Source: Prosopocoilus inquinatus (Eukaryota > Arthropoda > Insecta > Coleoptera > Lucanidae). Taken from it: a stretch of 64,000 nt of DNA. The notes beneath the pieces are model-generated. The model searched no databases. It was not told the origin of the DNA and worked only from the letters and a program-made list of their open reading frames with translations. This document shows, in pieces, positions 9,368-20,901 of this stretch. Both the position numbers and the translations under genes were made by a program. Every line of letters starts with the position of its first letter. The first letter of the stretch is position 1. The stretch lies in contig CM069879.1 in NCBI GenBank assembly GCA_036172665.1, positions 21,491,924 to 21,555,923 of the forward strand, written 5' to 3'.

Positions 9368-10772
9368 AAACGACTTTTCTAGTTTTTCCGAAAAGCTATC
9401 GGTCTTTTGGTTTCTTTTTCTCTTTGGAAGAAGAAATAGTCGAATTGCGACGTAAATCTTTCATTTTTTGCGTTTTCATTCGTTATTAAAGGCGAGATTA
9501 AAGGCGGCGATACTTTTAAACAACATACAATCGATCCTCTCTCGTTCTCTATATATTTTTTCTTTTGATGGAAAAAAAAATAGTGCAAACATCTGGCCAA
9601 GAAAAAGATCGAATTCCTAAGACAAGATTGCTTTTTGTTTTTACTTTTGACGAAAAAAAAGGTGGCGATCGTTTTCAAAAAATCCTTTGACAGTTACCGT
9701 ACTGACAGCAACTGTAATGAAACCAAAATTGTTTAGAACGACAGCCGGGAAATTTGTTTTTTAGTCTTCCGAATTCTCTACTTATTCGTTTGTTTTGTTT
9801 CCTTTTTTTATAAATGGTTCAGGTTAAAAAAAGATAATATGGACCAGTAACAAATTAAGAAAAAGACGATTGAATTTTCCATCTCCGTTAATTTTTAATA
9901 AACCGAAACATTTCAGCATCGTTATTTATACAATTGTCACTTTTCTTTTATTTCGGTGTTTTCTAAGAACAAAAATGTAAATTTGTTTTCCAGTTTAACA
10001 TTCTTTTAAAGTTTTTTTTTTCTAATAAATTGTAATAATTAATCTTTTTTTAAATACGACAAACATTATTGTAGTCCTGAAATCAAAACTATTTTAACCA
10101 AGAATTTATTAATTGTTGGTCATGGTCAATATCGAGACATCGCGTCAGTTCAACGATGCGAAGAATCGCCATTTATGTTTGATTCCGCAGTCAGGACTAG
10201 GACTGCAATAATTGTTGGACACTCGTTACATGTACGTACAGGTTGGCTTAAATTTTTGGTCACATTTTACCAACAAAAATAAAATTTGATTCGTTATGTA
10301 TAGGAAATCTATTCGTATTTCCTGGTCCTTTTTAATTAAAAATTAAAACATTTGTTTTTCTTACGGAAAATTTAGTTATTATCAGACTTCGGACATTTCG
10401 GACGTTGCCGCGGATCTGAACGAACGCATCAAGTCACATCATAGTGCGTAACCATGACAACGGCAAGACAATCTTCGATCTGAAGGAATCCATTCAAAAA
10501 GACTTCCTCTTTTTAATTCGTAATGTGCTATACTTTCAGTTTGTTGATGTTTGCAGTACGGATGAAACACGCGTTCGCTTCATTTAATGAAAGCACCTTA
10601 TTTGAAAAAGTTAATCAATAAAATATTTATTTATTTATTATTATATTATGTAAGTATTTTATTAATTTGTTTTTGTTGCTTTCTGTTTGTTGTAATTCTA
10701 AATGCAGGAAAAAATAATAAGGAATTTCTGTATGTACAAATAAATTGATTTATTATGAAGTTCGTGCGGTAA
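9368..10772. other. Pyrimidine-rich spacer, no gene
   Basis: Long T-rich low-complexity DNA on the plus strand. ORFs here are low-complexity read-through. A short GC-richer patch at 10120-10210 has no identifiable content. Confidence 0.5.
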
Positions 10773-11075
10773 TTGCATGTTACATCGACAGCCCCATCTA
10801 CCGCTGGTAATTCAATTAGCGGCCTGCATTTTAGCGTGCAGACGAGGATGCGAATTGCACCCAGCGCCGCTGCACAGGCAATAGCCGAACTAGCGGCAGG
10901 ACTTCGCGACCTTTCAAGGCAGTTTATTGACCCGCGTGACGTACGCGGAAGAGTACGTCACCAAACAACACTGCGGATGTTGGCAACCCGTTTTACAACG
11001 CCGAAGCGAACACGATAACGTCAGGCGAGAGAGAGGGACGCCCGGCGTCGCCGCGTTCCAGAAGGAGATCGATCG
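10773..11075. promoter_or_regulatory. GC/CpG-rich island (possible promoter or exon)
   Basis: This 300-bp stretch is far richer in GC and CpG than its neighbours. It contains an 81-codon plus-strand ORF (10773-11018) with an Ala/Arg-rich middle and no recognised domain. In AT-rich insect genomes such islands often mark promoters, first exons or conserved elements. The function is inferred from composition only. Confidence 0.3.
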
Positions 11076-11479
11076 ACACATATGATTTAGTGCAGGCTAA
11101 ATTTATCACTCGATGAGTTTTGTTTCTGTGTTGTTTCTTTTTTTTTTTTTGTTTTCGTAATAGCCAATGAACTCGCGCTAGTTTGTTTTTGTGCGTGATT
11201 GAGTATTACGAAAAAACCTGTTCGTTTTTGATGAGTTTTTTGCGCTCGGGTTAACCCGACGTAATTATGCCGTCCGAGGATTCAGATTACTTGATGTGAA
11301 TGATAAATAAGATAAACAAAAGTTGAAATCACTTTGCAGTTACCGTATACGTGGACAGAAACGTAATTATCTTTTTTTTCTGTTACTTTTCAAATGAAGA
11401 GAAAATATAAAATATTATGCAAAAACCAGTGTACAGCATACAAAAACACTCACTTCGAAAAAGATGACAAAACTTCTTT

Positions 11480-11865
11480 GCCATGAGTGCTATGACCAGA
11501 ACGCGGGAAGCTTGTGGGGTTCAAAGTCCGAATGCAAATGCTTAGTTAAATGCGACGCGCGCTTGATCATAATAAGCCTGTTCGTACAGCAGCCTGTGAC
11601 TTGTTTGACTTGTTTGAAACCGCTGTTAAGTTGGACACTTAACAGCGTTTTTAAAGTAGATCAACTGATTCTGATGGTTTCAAATCAGTCAGAAATGCTG
11701 AACGAACAGACCAAATGAGTAATACCTCTGAACGTATTTATTGATTTCGATTAGCGACAACCGCCACTGACTATTGTTGACTGTTTTGCACAATTTTTGC
11801 GCATTGATTAGGTCATTCGACAACTATCCCACAAGCTTCCCGGGCTCTGGCCATGACTGCTGTAA
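11480..11865. repeat. Nested inverted repeat (foldback), ~385 bp
   Basis: Outer arms (cgcgggaagcttgtggg and cccacaagcttcccgggc), middle arms (cctgttcgtacagcagc with gctgaacgaacag) and an inner perfect hairpin CGCTGTTAAG/CTTAACAGCG (11621-11630, 11638-11647) with a 7-nt loop all share one centre. The 84-codon ORF at 11464-11718 runs through it and is not a gene. Confidence 0.75.
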
Positions 11866-12244
11866 AAAGATAAAGTAATAAAAAAACAAAAAAAAGTCGA
11901 TTAATGAAAAATAGGTAAAACATACAATGTTCATGTTAAGTGATGTGAGCTTAAAATTATTTTCAGCAACGAAAGACAATTAATTTAAAATAAACAGCAA
12001 ATACGCTTAGCCTGTGGTAAAAATTAAATAACATAAAAAATGTTAACAAACAAAATGCTAATAAAATTAATCTAGTTTTCTGTTCCGATTGTTCCACTTT
12101 CAATTTATAAACAAAATTCAGAGTTATTAACCAAAAAACTAAGAGTAAATAAAAGACATTCGATTCTTTTATGAAATTTGGAGAAGCCTTAAAATTGTTT
12201 TCAAACTTGAGCCCTGAAAACAAAAATTCAGTTATCAATAAAAG
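11866..12244. other. AT-rich spacer without recognised gene
   Basis: The 91-codon minus-strand ORF at 11963-12238 is hydrophobic, low-complexity AT-rich sequence with no family signature. Confidence 0.5.
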
Positions 12245-12323
12245 GATAAAATATAATCGTAAAAGAAGTTAATAATGAGTGAAATAAATGAAAATTAACC
12301 TCCGCCCGCAATGATTTTATATC

Positions 12324-12367
12324 CGTAAATACGTATTTCGGCAGCTAAGTTGCCATCTTCAGTACAC
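12324..12367 (-). ncRNA. Hammerhead-like motif, family B (decayed)
   Basis: CTGAAGA and GAAATACGTAT are kept, but stem II (GGCAAC/GCTGCC) has a mismatch and stem I (GTGTA/TACGG) is weaker. Confidence 0.55.
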
Positions 12368-12440
12368 TATCAACTTAAAAGCACTTAAAAGAATAAAATC
12401 ATAAAAATGTAAAAACTAACAACAATCTAATCATCCTAAA

Positions 12441-13266
12441 AGATATACAAGTGTCCCAGAACTCCGTAAAAGTTCCATACATTTCTTGCTATTTCAGGTA
12501 TCGATTCAATTTCTTTTTGTATGATAGGTGCTTCTGTTGCACATTCTAAAATTATTTTCGTTTGTATACAGGTGTCCAAGTATTATAAAAATATTAAAGT
12601 TTACGTTTTCTTTTTAAATTGAAACATCCTATTTTGACTTCATTTTCGGATTCTACTTAATATAATATAATAATTTTCTTAAATTTATTTGAGTCATTTT
12701 TACGTATCAATCATACTTTTTGATGTGGGTCAATTTTTTCCTGAAGATTCCCGGATGCAAGGTTCCATTCCAAAAATCGTAACTTCTAAACCACTAAAGA
12801 TAATGCAACCGATTTTTTTTTCAGTCAATGCCAAGGCTTGCTACGACTTTTTGATTATGAATAACTATAAATAACAAAAACTCCATTTATTCAAATAGAA
12901 TACCCTGTATTTTTTACACCATACCGCAGCGCTTTTGATAAGTTTTTAATGATATACAGTTTGTAGGGTCCAATTCTGATATTCGACGAGTTATTGAGAA
13001 AATAGTAATTTTTAGATGTAAATATTTATTAAGCAACTGAAAGTTTGTAGTAGATTGGTGCCAAAATGAAAAGCGATTAAAAATCAAGTCAAATCAAAAA
13101 GTGCGATTTTCATTGGCTTAATGTTTTATTCGCTATGCATGATTATCCGCGATCGATCAGTAGGACTGAAGCTTTAATTTCAAAATTATCCTCCCAGTTC
13201 GCATGAATTTAGAACTTCTTTTGATGATTCATGAGAATTATAACTTGAGTGCTCGGGAGAAACTGA
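12441..13266. other. Interior of family B element, no gene
   Basis: AT-rich DNA without recognisable coding remnants. Confidence 0.4.
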
Positions 13267-13792
13267 CATACAAGTAGTGTCCGACCGAATATTCGGTTTC
13301 GGTTTCGGTTTCGGCCGGTTTCGGCTTCAATTTCGTGGTTCTTACATTTATTTTCTTTTTTCTGCTTTAAGTGCATATTAATCTCAAACTTGATTTATTT
13401 TTGGATGTCAAATAATAATGATGCTCGGTTTTAATAGTGTAAATGTCAATTTTGACAGTGAATTAAAGCTGCATTAACTCATATTTGACCGCATATTTGA
13501 AGTGTGACATCCCAATTCAAAAGCTGATTCAAAATTCCCCAGATTGAGAAGGCAGACCGTAATATTAACGCAATCTTTACTACAAAATTTCATATTATAG
13601 AGTGAATTCGCTTTGCACGACGTGAAATCTCTAAAATACCAAAGTTTTTGATTCTGACCTAAATTTAATTTTAATAAGATGCACATTTGAATTTTGTCTA
13701 TGAGCTATAGCTGAAAAAAAATATCTCTTTTGACTTTTGTAAAATATGGTACAGACGAAAATTTTAAATTGTTGCTTTTGTCTTACAATATA

Positions 13793-14027
13793 CAGTTGAA
13801 AGCAAAAAAAGTAGACAAACTACAGTTTCCTGTAATTATTCATTTTCAAAATGCCATAGATTAAAGACGAATTCACAGAATTTACCAAAGTTTTAAACTT
13901 GTTAATTTTGAAAGCTTTTGAATTTTTTAAATGTTTTTTTTGTGAAGTCGTTTCTAATCGCTACCATTTTTAGAAAGAATTATTACAGGAAACTGTAATT
14001 TTTCTACTTTTTTTTTGCTTTCAACTG
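13793..14027. mobile_element. 235-bp MITE with TA TSD, nested in the hAT element
   Basis: Ends CAGTTGAAAGCAAAAAAAGT and the inverse (cttttttttgctttcaactg), flanked by TA on both sides. Subterminal inverted repeats tacagtttcctgtaatta also match. A truncated relative lies at 44757-44963. Confidence 0.85.
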
Positions 14028-14160
14028 TAAGTTCAGTTATTAATAAAGAAAACTAACCTAAAATTGCTTTTGTTTCTGTCTTAAAATATAAATTAATTTA
14101 ATTTCAGTTATTAATAAATAAAACTATCAATTTAGACTTTAGTAAAATTATCTCCAACTT

Positions 14161-14305
14161 CCTTCGAATAAGATTCGGTTTCGGTTTCGGTTTCGGCCGA
14201 AACTCAGACATTATCCGAAATTCGGTTTCGGTTTCGGTTTCGTCCGAAACTGAGACATTATCCGAAATTCGGTTTCGGTTTCGGTTTCGGCGAGAAAATC
14301 GGTTT
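14161..14305. repeat. GTTTCG-rich minisatellite (about 2.5 units of ~56 bp)
   Basis: Units of attcggtttcggtttcgg followed by gaaactgagacattatc repeat in tandem, with a similar GTTTCG tract at the element's left end (13290-13330). Confidence 0.85.
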
Positions 14306-14568
14306 TGGTCTGGCACTACATACAAGTCGTTTTTTTTTTTAATTTCCCGAGTACTCAAGTTAAAATTTGAAACCGACATACAAATCAGTTTTTTTTTGAC
14401 ATTTCCCGAGTACTCAAGTTAGAATCTTCATGAAACATTATATTTACTTACATTTAGACATATGTATCTTTTAGGATGATTATATTGTTGTTAGTTTTTA
14501 CATTGTTATGTTTTTATTAGGATGATTAGGTTGCCTTTAGATCTTTTTAAGTGCTTTTAAGTTGACGG

Positions 14569-14611
14569 CGTATTGAAGATGGCAGCTTAGCTGCCGAACT
14601 ACGTACATACG
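14569..14611 (+). ncRNA. Hammerhead-like motif, family B (inactive)
   Basis: TTGAAGA replaces CTGAAGA and GAAC replaces GAAA, while stem II GGCAGC/GCTGCC and stem I CGTA/TACG persist. Core changes should abolish cleavage. Confidence 0.55.
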
Positions 14612-14736
14612 GATATAATTTTCAATTATTTCTTAAACCACAGTCTCCTTTACTATTTTAGTTAATAATGAGTGAAAACAAAATTCGTTCGACCTATGAA
14701 GAAAATTAAGCAAAAAGGAACCAAAAAGAAAAGGCA

Positions 14737-15155
14737 ATTGAATTTCTGTTTCATATTTTGTAGTTATAAGTTAACGATAATGATCTATCAAAATATAATA
14801 TTTCTAATTTTCGGACACTTCCGCTTATACCGGAAGTTGCTGTCAACTTTCTTTTTTTAAATGGAATTCCCCGATTTTGCATACATTTTTGAAATCTTCA
14901 TAAAATTCTACAAATATTTTGTGCAACACGTGATATAAGGAAAATTAACCGTTTCCGAGATATTTTCATTTCTTAAAAATAACTCATACTTGCAGAACCT
15001 TGTTTATGATACTGCCATCTTTGTGTAACAAAAACCACGATACCAACACACAGTAACATTCTTTCAGATCATGTCAAGTTTTGCACTTGCTTGATTACAG
15101 GCTGGTTGAAAAGTGAGTTCTATTCGAACTGATTTTAACTGTCGAAAAGTCATGT
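14737..15155. repeat. Left copy of an inverted repeat pair (partner 17066-17432)
   Basis: Roughly 400 bp, including cacttccgcttataccgg, aaaattaaccgtttccgaga and ttgtttatgatactgccatc, recur inverted at 17066-17432. No coding content. Confidence 0.8.
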
Positions 15156-15739
15156 TTGTGGAATGGAACGCGTAATATATTTTTGTACTCGGGATTTAAT
15201 GTTCTTTCGTCCTGTATTAGCATTCTCTATACTATCTCTTATAGTTCACTCGTTATCGATGATTTCTTTTTAATACCTATTTTTTCCATTTTTCGATGTT
15301 GTTTTTAAATAGTGGGCTATGAAAACTAGAGAAATTATAATTTTTTAAATCATCCGTATAGTAGGAATTAAAAAGCACACTTTAATCACTACGAAGAACC
15401 AAAAAATTAATATTCAAACAAAGACATATTAAATGTTTTTGATGATAAAAAATCGACAATTCAAGAAGTTAATAAAAAAATTGTTATATCGAGGAAAATA
15501 TGTTATTACTGAGACACAATAGAAAGTTATTACTAATAAATAATAGCTGAGGACAACTTAGAGCCAATATTATAACCAACAATTTGTGTATTATTTTCAA
15601 TATTTTTGTTTTATTTTTTAGTTTTCATAAAATTTTGTTTCGTAAATGTAAATTTCTCTTTGTAAATGTGTAAAAAGTCATACCAAGAATTCTAGTATCT
15701 ATATGCGGCATACGTAAATAAAAAATTCAGATGATATTT

Positions 15740-16805
15740 ATTTATTGTTACAAATTAGGCGTATAGTATAATATAATATACTTGGTGGCCTAATAATCAA
15801 ACATAATTACTTACATCTTAATTTTTAATTTTGTTTACACAATTTTCTAGTAATTTAATCAAATCTTTTTCATTTAAATTATTCCATTCTTGTACAGTTT
15901 TAGGAAAAAAGGAAAATTTATGAAGATTAGACTTCGAAAAGGGTATTTTATAAGTGAAGTTATGTTTTTTTCTAGTACAAGAATCATTTACTTTTAATTT
16001 AGATAGAAAATTGTGCATCGAATCGTGTTGAAAATGAATATAACAAAATAATTTTAATCTTGCTGTTTTTCTTCTAGAAGATAGACTATCCCAATTTAGT
16101 TCCTTGAGCATACGTGATATAGATGCAGTTGTTCTGTGATCGTTACAAACATACCGAGCTGCTTTATGCTGTAACATTTCCAGATCTTGAATTAAATAGT
16201 ATTGGTATGGGTCCCAGACTTCTTGTGCGTACTCAATCTTAGGACGAACATATGTGATGTAAGCTTTTTGAAGTACTGGTTTACCAGAGCCTTTAAGATT
16301 TCTTTTTATGAAATACAAAGATTTATAAGCTTTTTTTAAAATATTCTGAATGTGATTATTCCAATTTAAATCATTTCGAAAAGTAACTCCTAGGTATTTG
16401 CATGTATCATCATATTTTATCAAGTCATTTCCTAATTTATATGGATGAGCCTGGAACAACATTGTGGTACAAAAAGACATTGCAACACATTTTTTTGTAT
16501 TAATTTCCATTTTATTTTCATTACACCACATCTGAATTTTGTCTAAATCTCCTTGGAGCAAAATCCAATCTTCTGCATTCTTCCTTTGATTGTAAATAAC
16601 GCAGTCATCGGCAAATAATTTTGTTTCACCACTCAAATTTTGTGTAATGTCATTTATAAAAATAATGAATAATATAGGACTGATCACACTACCTTGAGGC
16701 ACACCAGAAGTAACTATTAGCTCAGTTGAAAAAATATTATTTATTCTCACTTTTTGCTTCCTATCCGTCAGGTATTCATTTAACCATTTGATGACTCGCA
16801 TGATA
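15740..16805 (-). mobile_element. 5'-truncated non-LTR retrotransposon
   Basis: The element consists of the RT fragment at 15818-16801 and a short 3' tail (aacaataaataaatatc) on the minus strand. RT homology stops abruptly just upstream of the first Met, as in 5' truncation. It lies between the two inverted copies at 14737-15155 and 17066-17432. Confidence 0.75.
15818..16801 (-). pseudogene. Non-LTR reverse transcriptase, C-terminal half (327 aa, open)
   Basis: The longest ORF of the window. Residues 1-18 (WLNEYLTDRKQKV) match the region just before RT motif B. GVPQGSVISPILF lies at residues 33-45 and the catalytic FADD at 63-66. KYLGV..NDL.W follows near 135, then KAYKSLYFIKRNLKG, YVRPKIEYAQEVWDPY and a C-terminal TVQEWNNL block. 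This is the order seen in CR1/jockey-type RTs. Motif A with the first catalytic aspartate and the upstream endonuclease are missing, so it is not functional although the reading frame is intact. In-frame sequence upstream of the Met lacks RT similarity and reaches a stop. An intact frame suggests a fairly recent insertion. Confidence 0.9.
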
Positions 16806-17065
16806 GATATGTATTTAAATATTATTTTTCGGTTTTTAAAATGAAATTGATTTTACAGTCAGAAATTAATTTAAAAAACCTCATTTTGTAAAATTTTTAT
16901 AGTAAACTATTCAGGAATAATACTGAAAAGTGAAAAGATTGATACGTCAAAGAGAAAATCATGAATAAAAAGAGAAAGGTAAGAGATGGGTACAGGGAAT
17001 GCAGTTCGAAAGAACATTTAATTCTTATTCTCATGGTATAAAAATATACTGAGTGTTCTATTTAA

Positions 17066-17432
17066 AAAACACGACTTCGACAGTTGAAATCAGTTTGAAT
17101 AGAAGTTACTTTTCAACCAAAAATTGAAATTATGGCTTTTGTTACACAAAGATGACAGTATTATAAACAAGATACTGCAACGTTGAACTTCTTTTTTAAA
17201 AAATGGAAATATCTCAGAAACGGTTAATTATCCTTATATCACATGTTGCACAAAGTATTTTTAGAATTTCATGAACATTTCATACAGTAAAAAATGGGGT
17301 ATTCCATTTAAAATAAGAAAGTTGATAGCAACTTCCGGTACAAGCGGAAGTGCTCGAAAAATGGAAATATATATTTTAATAGATCATTATCGCTCACTTA
17401 TAACCGTAAAATATAAAATAGAAATTCAGAGA
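17066..17432. repeat. Right copy of inverted repeat pair
   Basis: Inverse of 14737-15155. Its inner end begins near gagtgttctatttaaaaaac, which may be the true terminus of this repeat family. Confidence 0.8.
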
Positions 17433-18451
17433 GGAAGTTCGTAAAGTTCTAACAAATGGGTTGCCTGAATCTCTCTGTATACAATCAGCGCTCGGAATAT
17501 CTTGATCTCCTTTTGTTACATGAAGGTGCATACTCTTAGTGTATTCCAATCGAAAGTGTTATTAGAGAATTGATTCATGTAGATTGGCGACGTTGCATTT
17601 TAAATAATTGCGTTTCCATATTTTTGGTAGTCGATACGAAATCGTTGTAAAATCGACGTGGATATGTCCTAACTTATCAGGTGGTTTCCAAAAAAACAAG
17701 ACATTTTCCAATATCTCTTTTGTCTTCAGTTTTGCGAGCAGAAACTTCGAATAAAATTCATAAAATCATTAACATTCGCTTGCTACAATAGCTTGTTTTC
17801 TTCTTTTTTTCTTTCCTTCTGGATTCTTTTGCGCTACACCGAATTTTTGATTGCACCGAAATTTACTACTTGAACTTACACCTGATCACAGTAAAGAATT
17901 TAACAGGGCGGTCGGAACGTGCACGCAACTGCCAGAAATATTTTAGTGTTATCTCATGCTGAAGGTTCTCTCTCGCGTATTGATATTTGAACCCCTCTTT
18001 CAGCTGTCTCTCTCGTATTTGTTCCCGTGCTCTCATGCACATATCGCCGAGTGCTCTTGCGCGCGTCACCTAATATATCGTTCACCGTGTACGTGATATT
18101 TACTCCGGTACACGTGTAAAAACGCGGGTGTAAGCGACCGTTGTAAATTGGGTGTAATTAAACACGTCGTTGCCCAATCCCGCATGCATCGCCGGACAGA
18201 AATCGCTTAGCGGTCGTCTGAGGCACATTCCTCCGTTCGTAATGCGATTAATTTGCATTCATTGATGGTAAATCGCGGTGATTACGCAAGTTTTTTTTTA
18301 TTGTTCTTGCTGTTGTTATGCGCTAGAATGCTAGTAACTGTTCTGCAAATTGACACACTTCGGCAGGTTCCTGCCTAAACGCTCCGAGCAAAACAATCCT
18401 CCAAAGAATAGTCACGTACATACATACATGCGTTTTCGATTCACTGCTTTA
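17433..18451. other. Spacer with a GC-moderate block at 17860-18260
   Basis: The block has CpG-containing and homeodomain/POU-like strings (gcgattaatttgcattc) but no readable protein family. It may be conserved non-coding DNA. The 17478-17570 part shares short strings (atacaatcagcgc) with the 42.6-kb palindromic MITEs. Confidence 0.35.
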
Positions 18452-18612
18452 GAACGTTCTCAGAGCATGCTCATCTTCTTTTAACCTCATATAAGTATAA
18501 AATATGGAGATACTCTGAATGCCCTCTTTATTAGAGCGTCCTCAGAGTATGCTCATCTTTTTTTAACCTTATACAATTATAAAAGATGGAGATACTCTGT
18601 ATGTCTTCTTTA
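18452..18612. repeat. Tandem duplication, two ~78-bp units
   Basis: ctcagagcatgctcatctt...ggagatactctgaatg recurs at once as ctcagagtatgctcatctt...ggagatactctgtatg. Confidence 0.88.
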
Positions 18613-19714
18613 AATATCTTCATGACCTTTTTTTTTTTTGAATTTTAGACTTCGTAAGTTCGCTGTTATTTTGTTAAAATTGAAGTATCAGTATGTAAAC
18701 GACTTGTACGATTTGATTGACAACTTAACTTGCCTTACGGCGTTTCGAAACGCCCTGTCACTCTTATTAATTACTAATTTTTTAACCTGGTTTCAGGTCA
18801 TTTTACATTGCCCTATTTTCGCACAAGGCTCCATTTCTTAAACAATATCAAAATTTAAACTAAATTAAAGACTACGCGCAAAAACAGAACATATTTTATA
18901 TACGAACTGTACGTGCAGCCTAAAAATGTCTAAATCTTATGGTAGATATCGAAACAAATCTTATAGAAGAAATAGGGTAGTCTAAAACAACCTTTAAATG
19001 AGGATATATCTCTTTTGTTTTGAGTCACTGAAAAAAATTATTAGCAAATATCTAAATAAAAATATGTTCGCTAAGATATTAATGGCAAAGATCACTACCG
19101 AATGAAACGTGCTTTATAGAAAAGGTATTCAAAAGAAAATTGAGTAACGAAATAATGAACTTTGCAACGTCTGTGGAATCTTTATATTTATGATACAATC
19201 TACAAATTTACAAATTTACTCATATGTTACTATATTTGTTGCATTTATATGTAATCAAATGATTATAAAACACGTTGTGACAAGAAACATGACAAGAGTG
19301 AGTTAAAATGAAACAGCTAAATAATTTCATAAAGACAAGTCAAGTTCAGGCGTTGGAACAATCGACGAAGAGAAAATTTCAACGAAACATTGAAAAATTT
19401 ATTAAATTATTGTTTGATTTATTTCCACGCATGTTGTGACCTTTTCAGTTTGTTTTTATCTTCTTTTGTTCTGTTTCCATTTCAACCAACTTGGTTTTTT
19501 TAAAAATTATTTTTAGCGATTTTGAAACAAGCATATTTTTCTGTATTTAGCTGTCAATGTTGTCATTATGGCCAAGAAAGTAAAGGAGACGAAATTGATT
19601 CAGTAATAAAACACAGTTGCTATTTTGGATCAAGCATGCTATGGAAATTTGATAATTGAAGTTATACTTGAATATTATTTTTTGGATTTTTCTTTAACTT
19701 CAGTTTAATCCTTA
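18613..19714. other. AT-rich spacer without recognised gene
   Basis: Nothing recognised. Confidence 0.5.
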
Positions 19715-19722
19715 GTTACGAC

Positions 19723-20684
19723 TAGTGATGTAAGTTCCTTAAATGACACTGGTCACACTAAAAATGACGGTCACGTCATAATGATTGGTCATTTGAAAAA
19801 TGACACTGTGAACGATACATGACATGACATCATTTTAATAAATGACCGTCATTTAAATAAATTGATAGACATCGACACTGCTGTTGGAAAAATATTTCTC
19901 ATAAACTAAAAATATAAGGTCCTTCAGTGCTTATGGCAATACCCTCATAAAAAAAAGAAACAAGTTAACTGTAAAACGTGAAGAGGTCAAGTGAACAATT
20001 TCAGATACAGGCACTGATGGAGAAATATAGGAAATGAAGACTGATATTGAAATCAGTGATGAAGATGTAGATAAGATATTAATGAAGAAGAGAAATAAAA
20101 TTATAAACATAACTGCTTTTATTTTGAAATTTCTGCAGATTCTTTTTAAAGTAAATATTTGTTTAATCTTCAATTTTGATTATTCTTTACGTTTATACTT
20201 ATTTGTTTATAGTTTTTTTTTATCTGTGGTAGATACCCGACGATTAAGTCATCAACATGATGTCGAATCCTAGCACTGAAGTGAGTATCGACCATCCCCG
20301 AAAATTAATTCGAGTGTTGTTCAAACCCACTACTTTGCGATTACAAGGCCGGCCCGTTCACCACTTATACCGTTCTGGTGTTGAAAAATTTTAATAACTT
20401 TGTTTAGATAAAAGATTTTCATCTCAGTTGCGAGCTTGCTGTATGTTCTGCGCCTTATCTCTAAACTGAAAGAATTTATGATATTGTTTAACAAGCAGTT
20501 TTTCAATTGGGGTTTAACTTTAAGCTCCGTGTTATGGTGCTTAAGGGTATTACCTTTGTTGTTTCGATTTAAACTTCGTTTCGTAAAAACGTTTATTTCA
20601 TTTAATATGCTATTGATGATGACTATAAAATGACCGATATTTATACTTAAATGACCAAAATAATATCACTATTTTAAATGACTA
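19723..20684. mobile_element. hAT-like element, 962 bp, perfect 8-bp TSD
   Basis: GTTACGAC flanks both ends (19715-19722, 20685-20692). The element starts TAGTGATGTAAGTTCC and ends AAATGACTA. Subterminal regions carry many short AATGAC(C/A) repeats in both orientations, typical of transposase-binding subterminal repeats. No transposase is readable. A SINE is nested inside. Confidence 0.8.
20212..20378 (-). mobile_element. tRNA-Thr-derived SINE nested in hAT element
   Basis: On the minus strand the head resembles a tRNA: A-box-like ataagtggtgaacggg, anticodon region ggccttgtaatcgc (TGT, Thr-like) and B-box-like gtgggtttgaaca. A ~95-bp body follows, ending ctaccacagat plus a run of nine A. The acceptor stem does not close and the B box is degenerate, so this is a SINE and not a tRNA gene. 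Confidence 0.65.
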
Positions 20685-20901
20685 GTTACGACTTCATTTT
20701 AGGCATACCCTCGTATATGGGATCTCTTCTTTCACAGCAAGGTTAAGTTTAATAGCAGAGAAACTTAGGCTAATCTGAACTTCGCCTTGCGATTGTGCTA
20801 CTTTGTGTTTTTGTTCTTTTCATTTTAAATTGTATTTATTCTTGTTGCAAAATAAAGACTTTTTATTATTAGATTATTATTATTATTATACGATCTAAGT
20901 A

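Larger units (their letters stand above)
13275..14318. mobile_element. hAT-like element, 1,044 bp, perfect 8-bp TSD
   Basis: It begins TAGTGTCCGACCGAA and ends with the near-inverse TTGGTCTGGCACTA, flanked by CATACAAG at 13267-13274 and 14319-14326. The terminal regions are built of TTTCGG repeats. No transposase remnant could be read. A 235-bp MITE is nested at 13793-14027. Confidence 0.88.
12245..14660. mobile_element. Family B inverted-repeat pair enclosing nested hAT
   Basis: Left arm 12262-12440 and right arm 14470-14655 are diverged inverted copies of the family B arm (taacctccgcccgcaatg, ggcagctaagttgcc, aacaacaatctaatcatcct and inverses). Further inward, tgagtgctcgggagaaact (13240s) matches cccgagtactcaagtt (14345 and 14405) in inverse. 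A 1,044-bp hAT element sits inside. Without it the ancestral element would be about 1.2-1.4 kb. Confidence 0.7.

Noticed and set aside
11464..11718. 84-codon ORF
   Set aside because: It is the read-through of a nested palindrome.
14161..14305. Telomeric repeat tract
   Set aside because: The repeat is GTTTCG within a larger tandem unit, not TTAGG, and lies inside a hAT-like element with target duplication.
20311..20378. tRNA-Thr gene on the minus strand
   Set aside because: The A and B box regions are tRNA-like but the acceptor arms do not pair and the B box is degenerate. The attached body and A-tail fit a SINE better.
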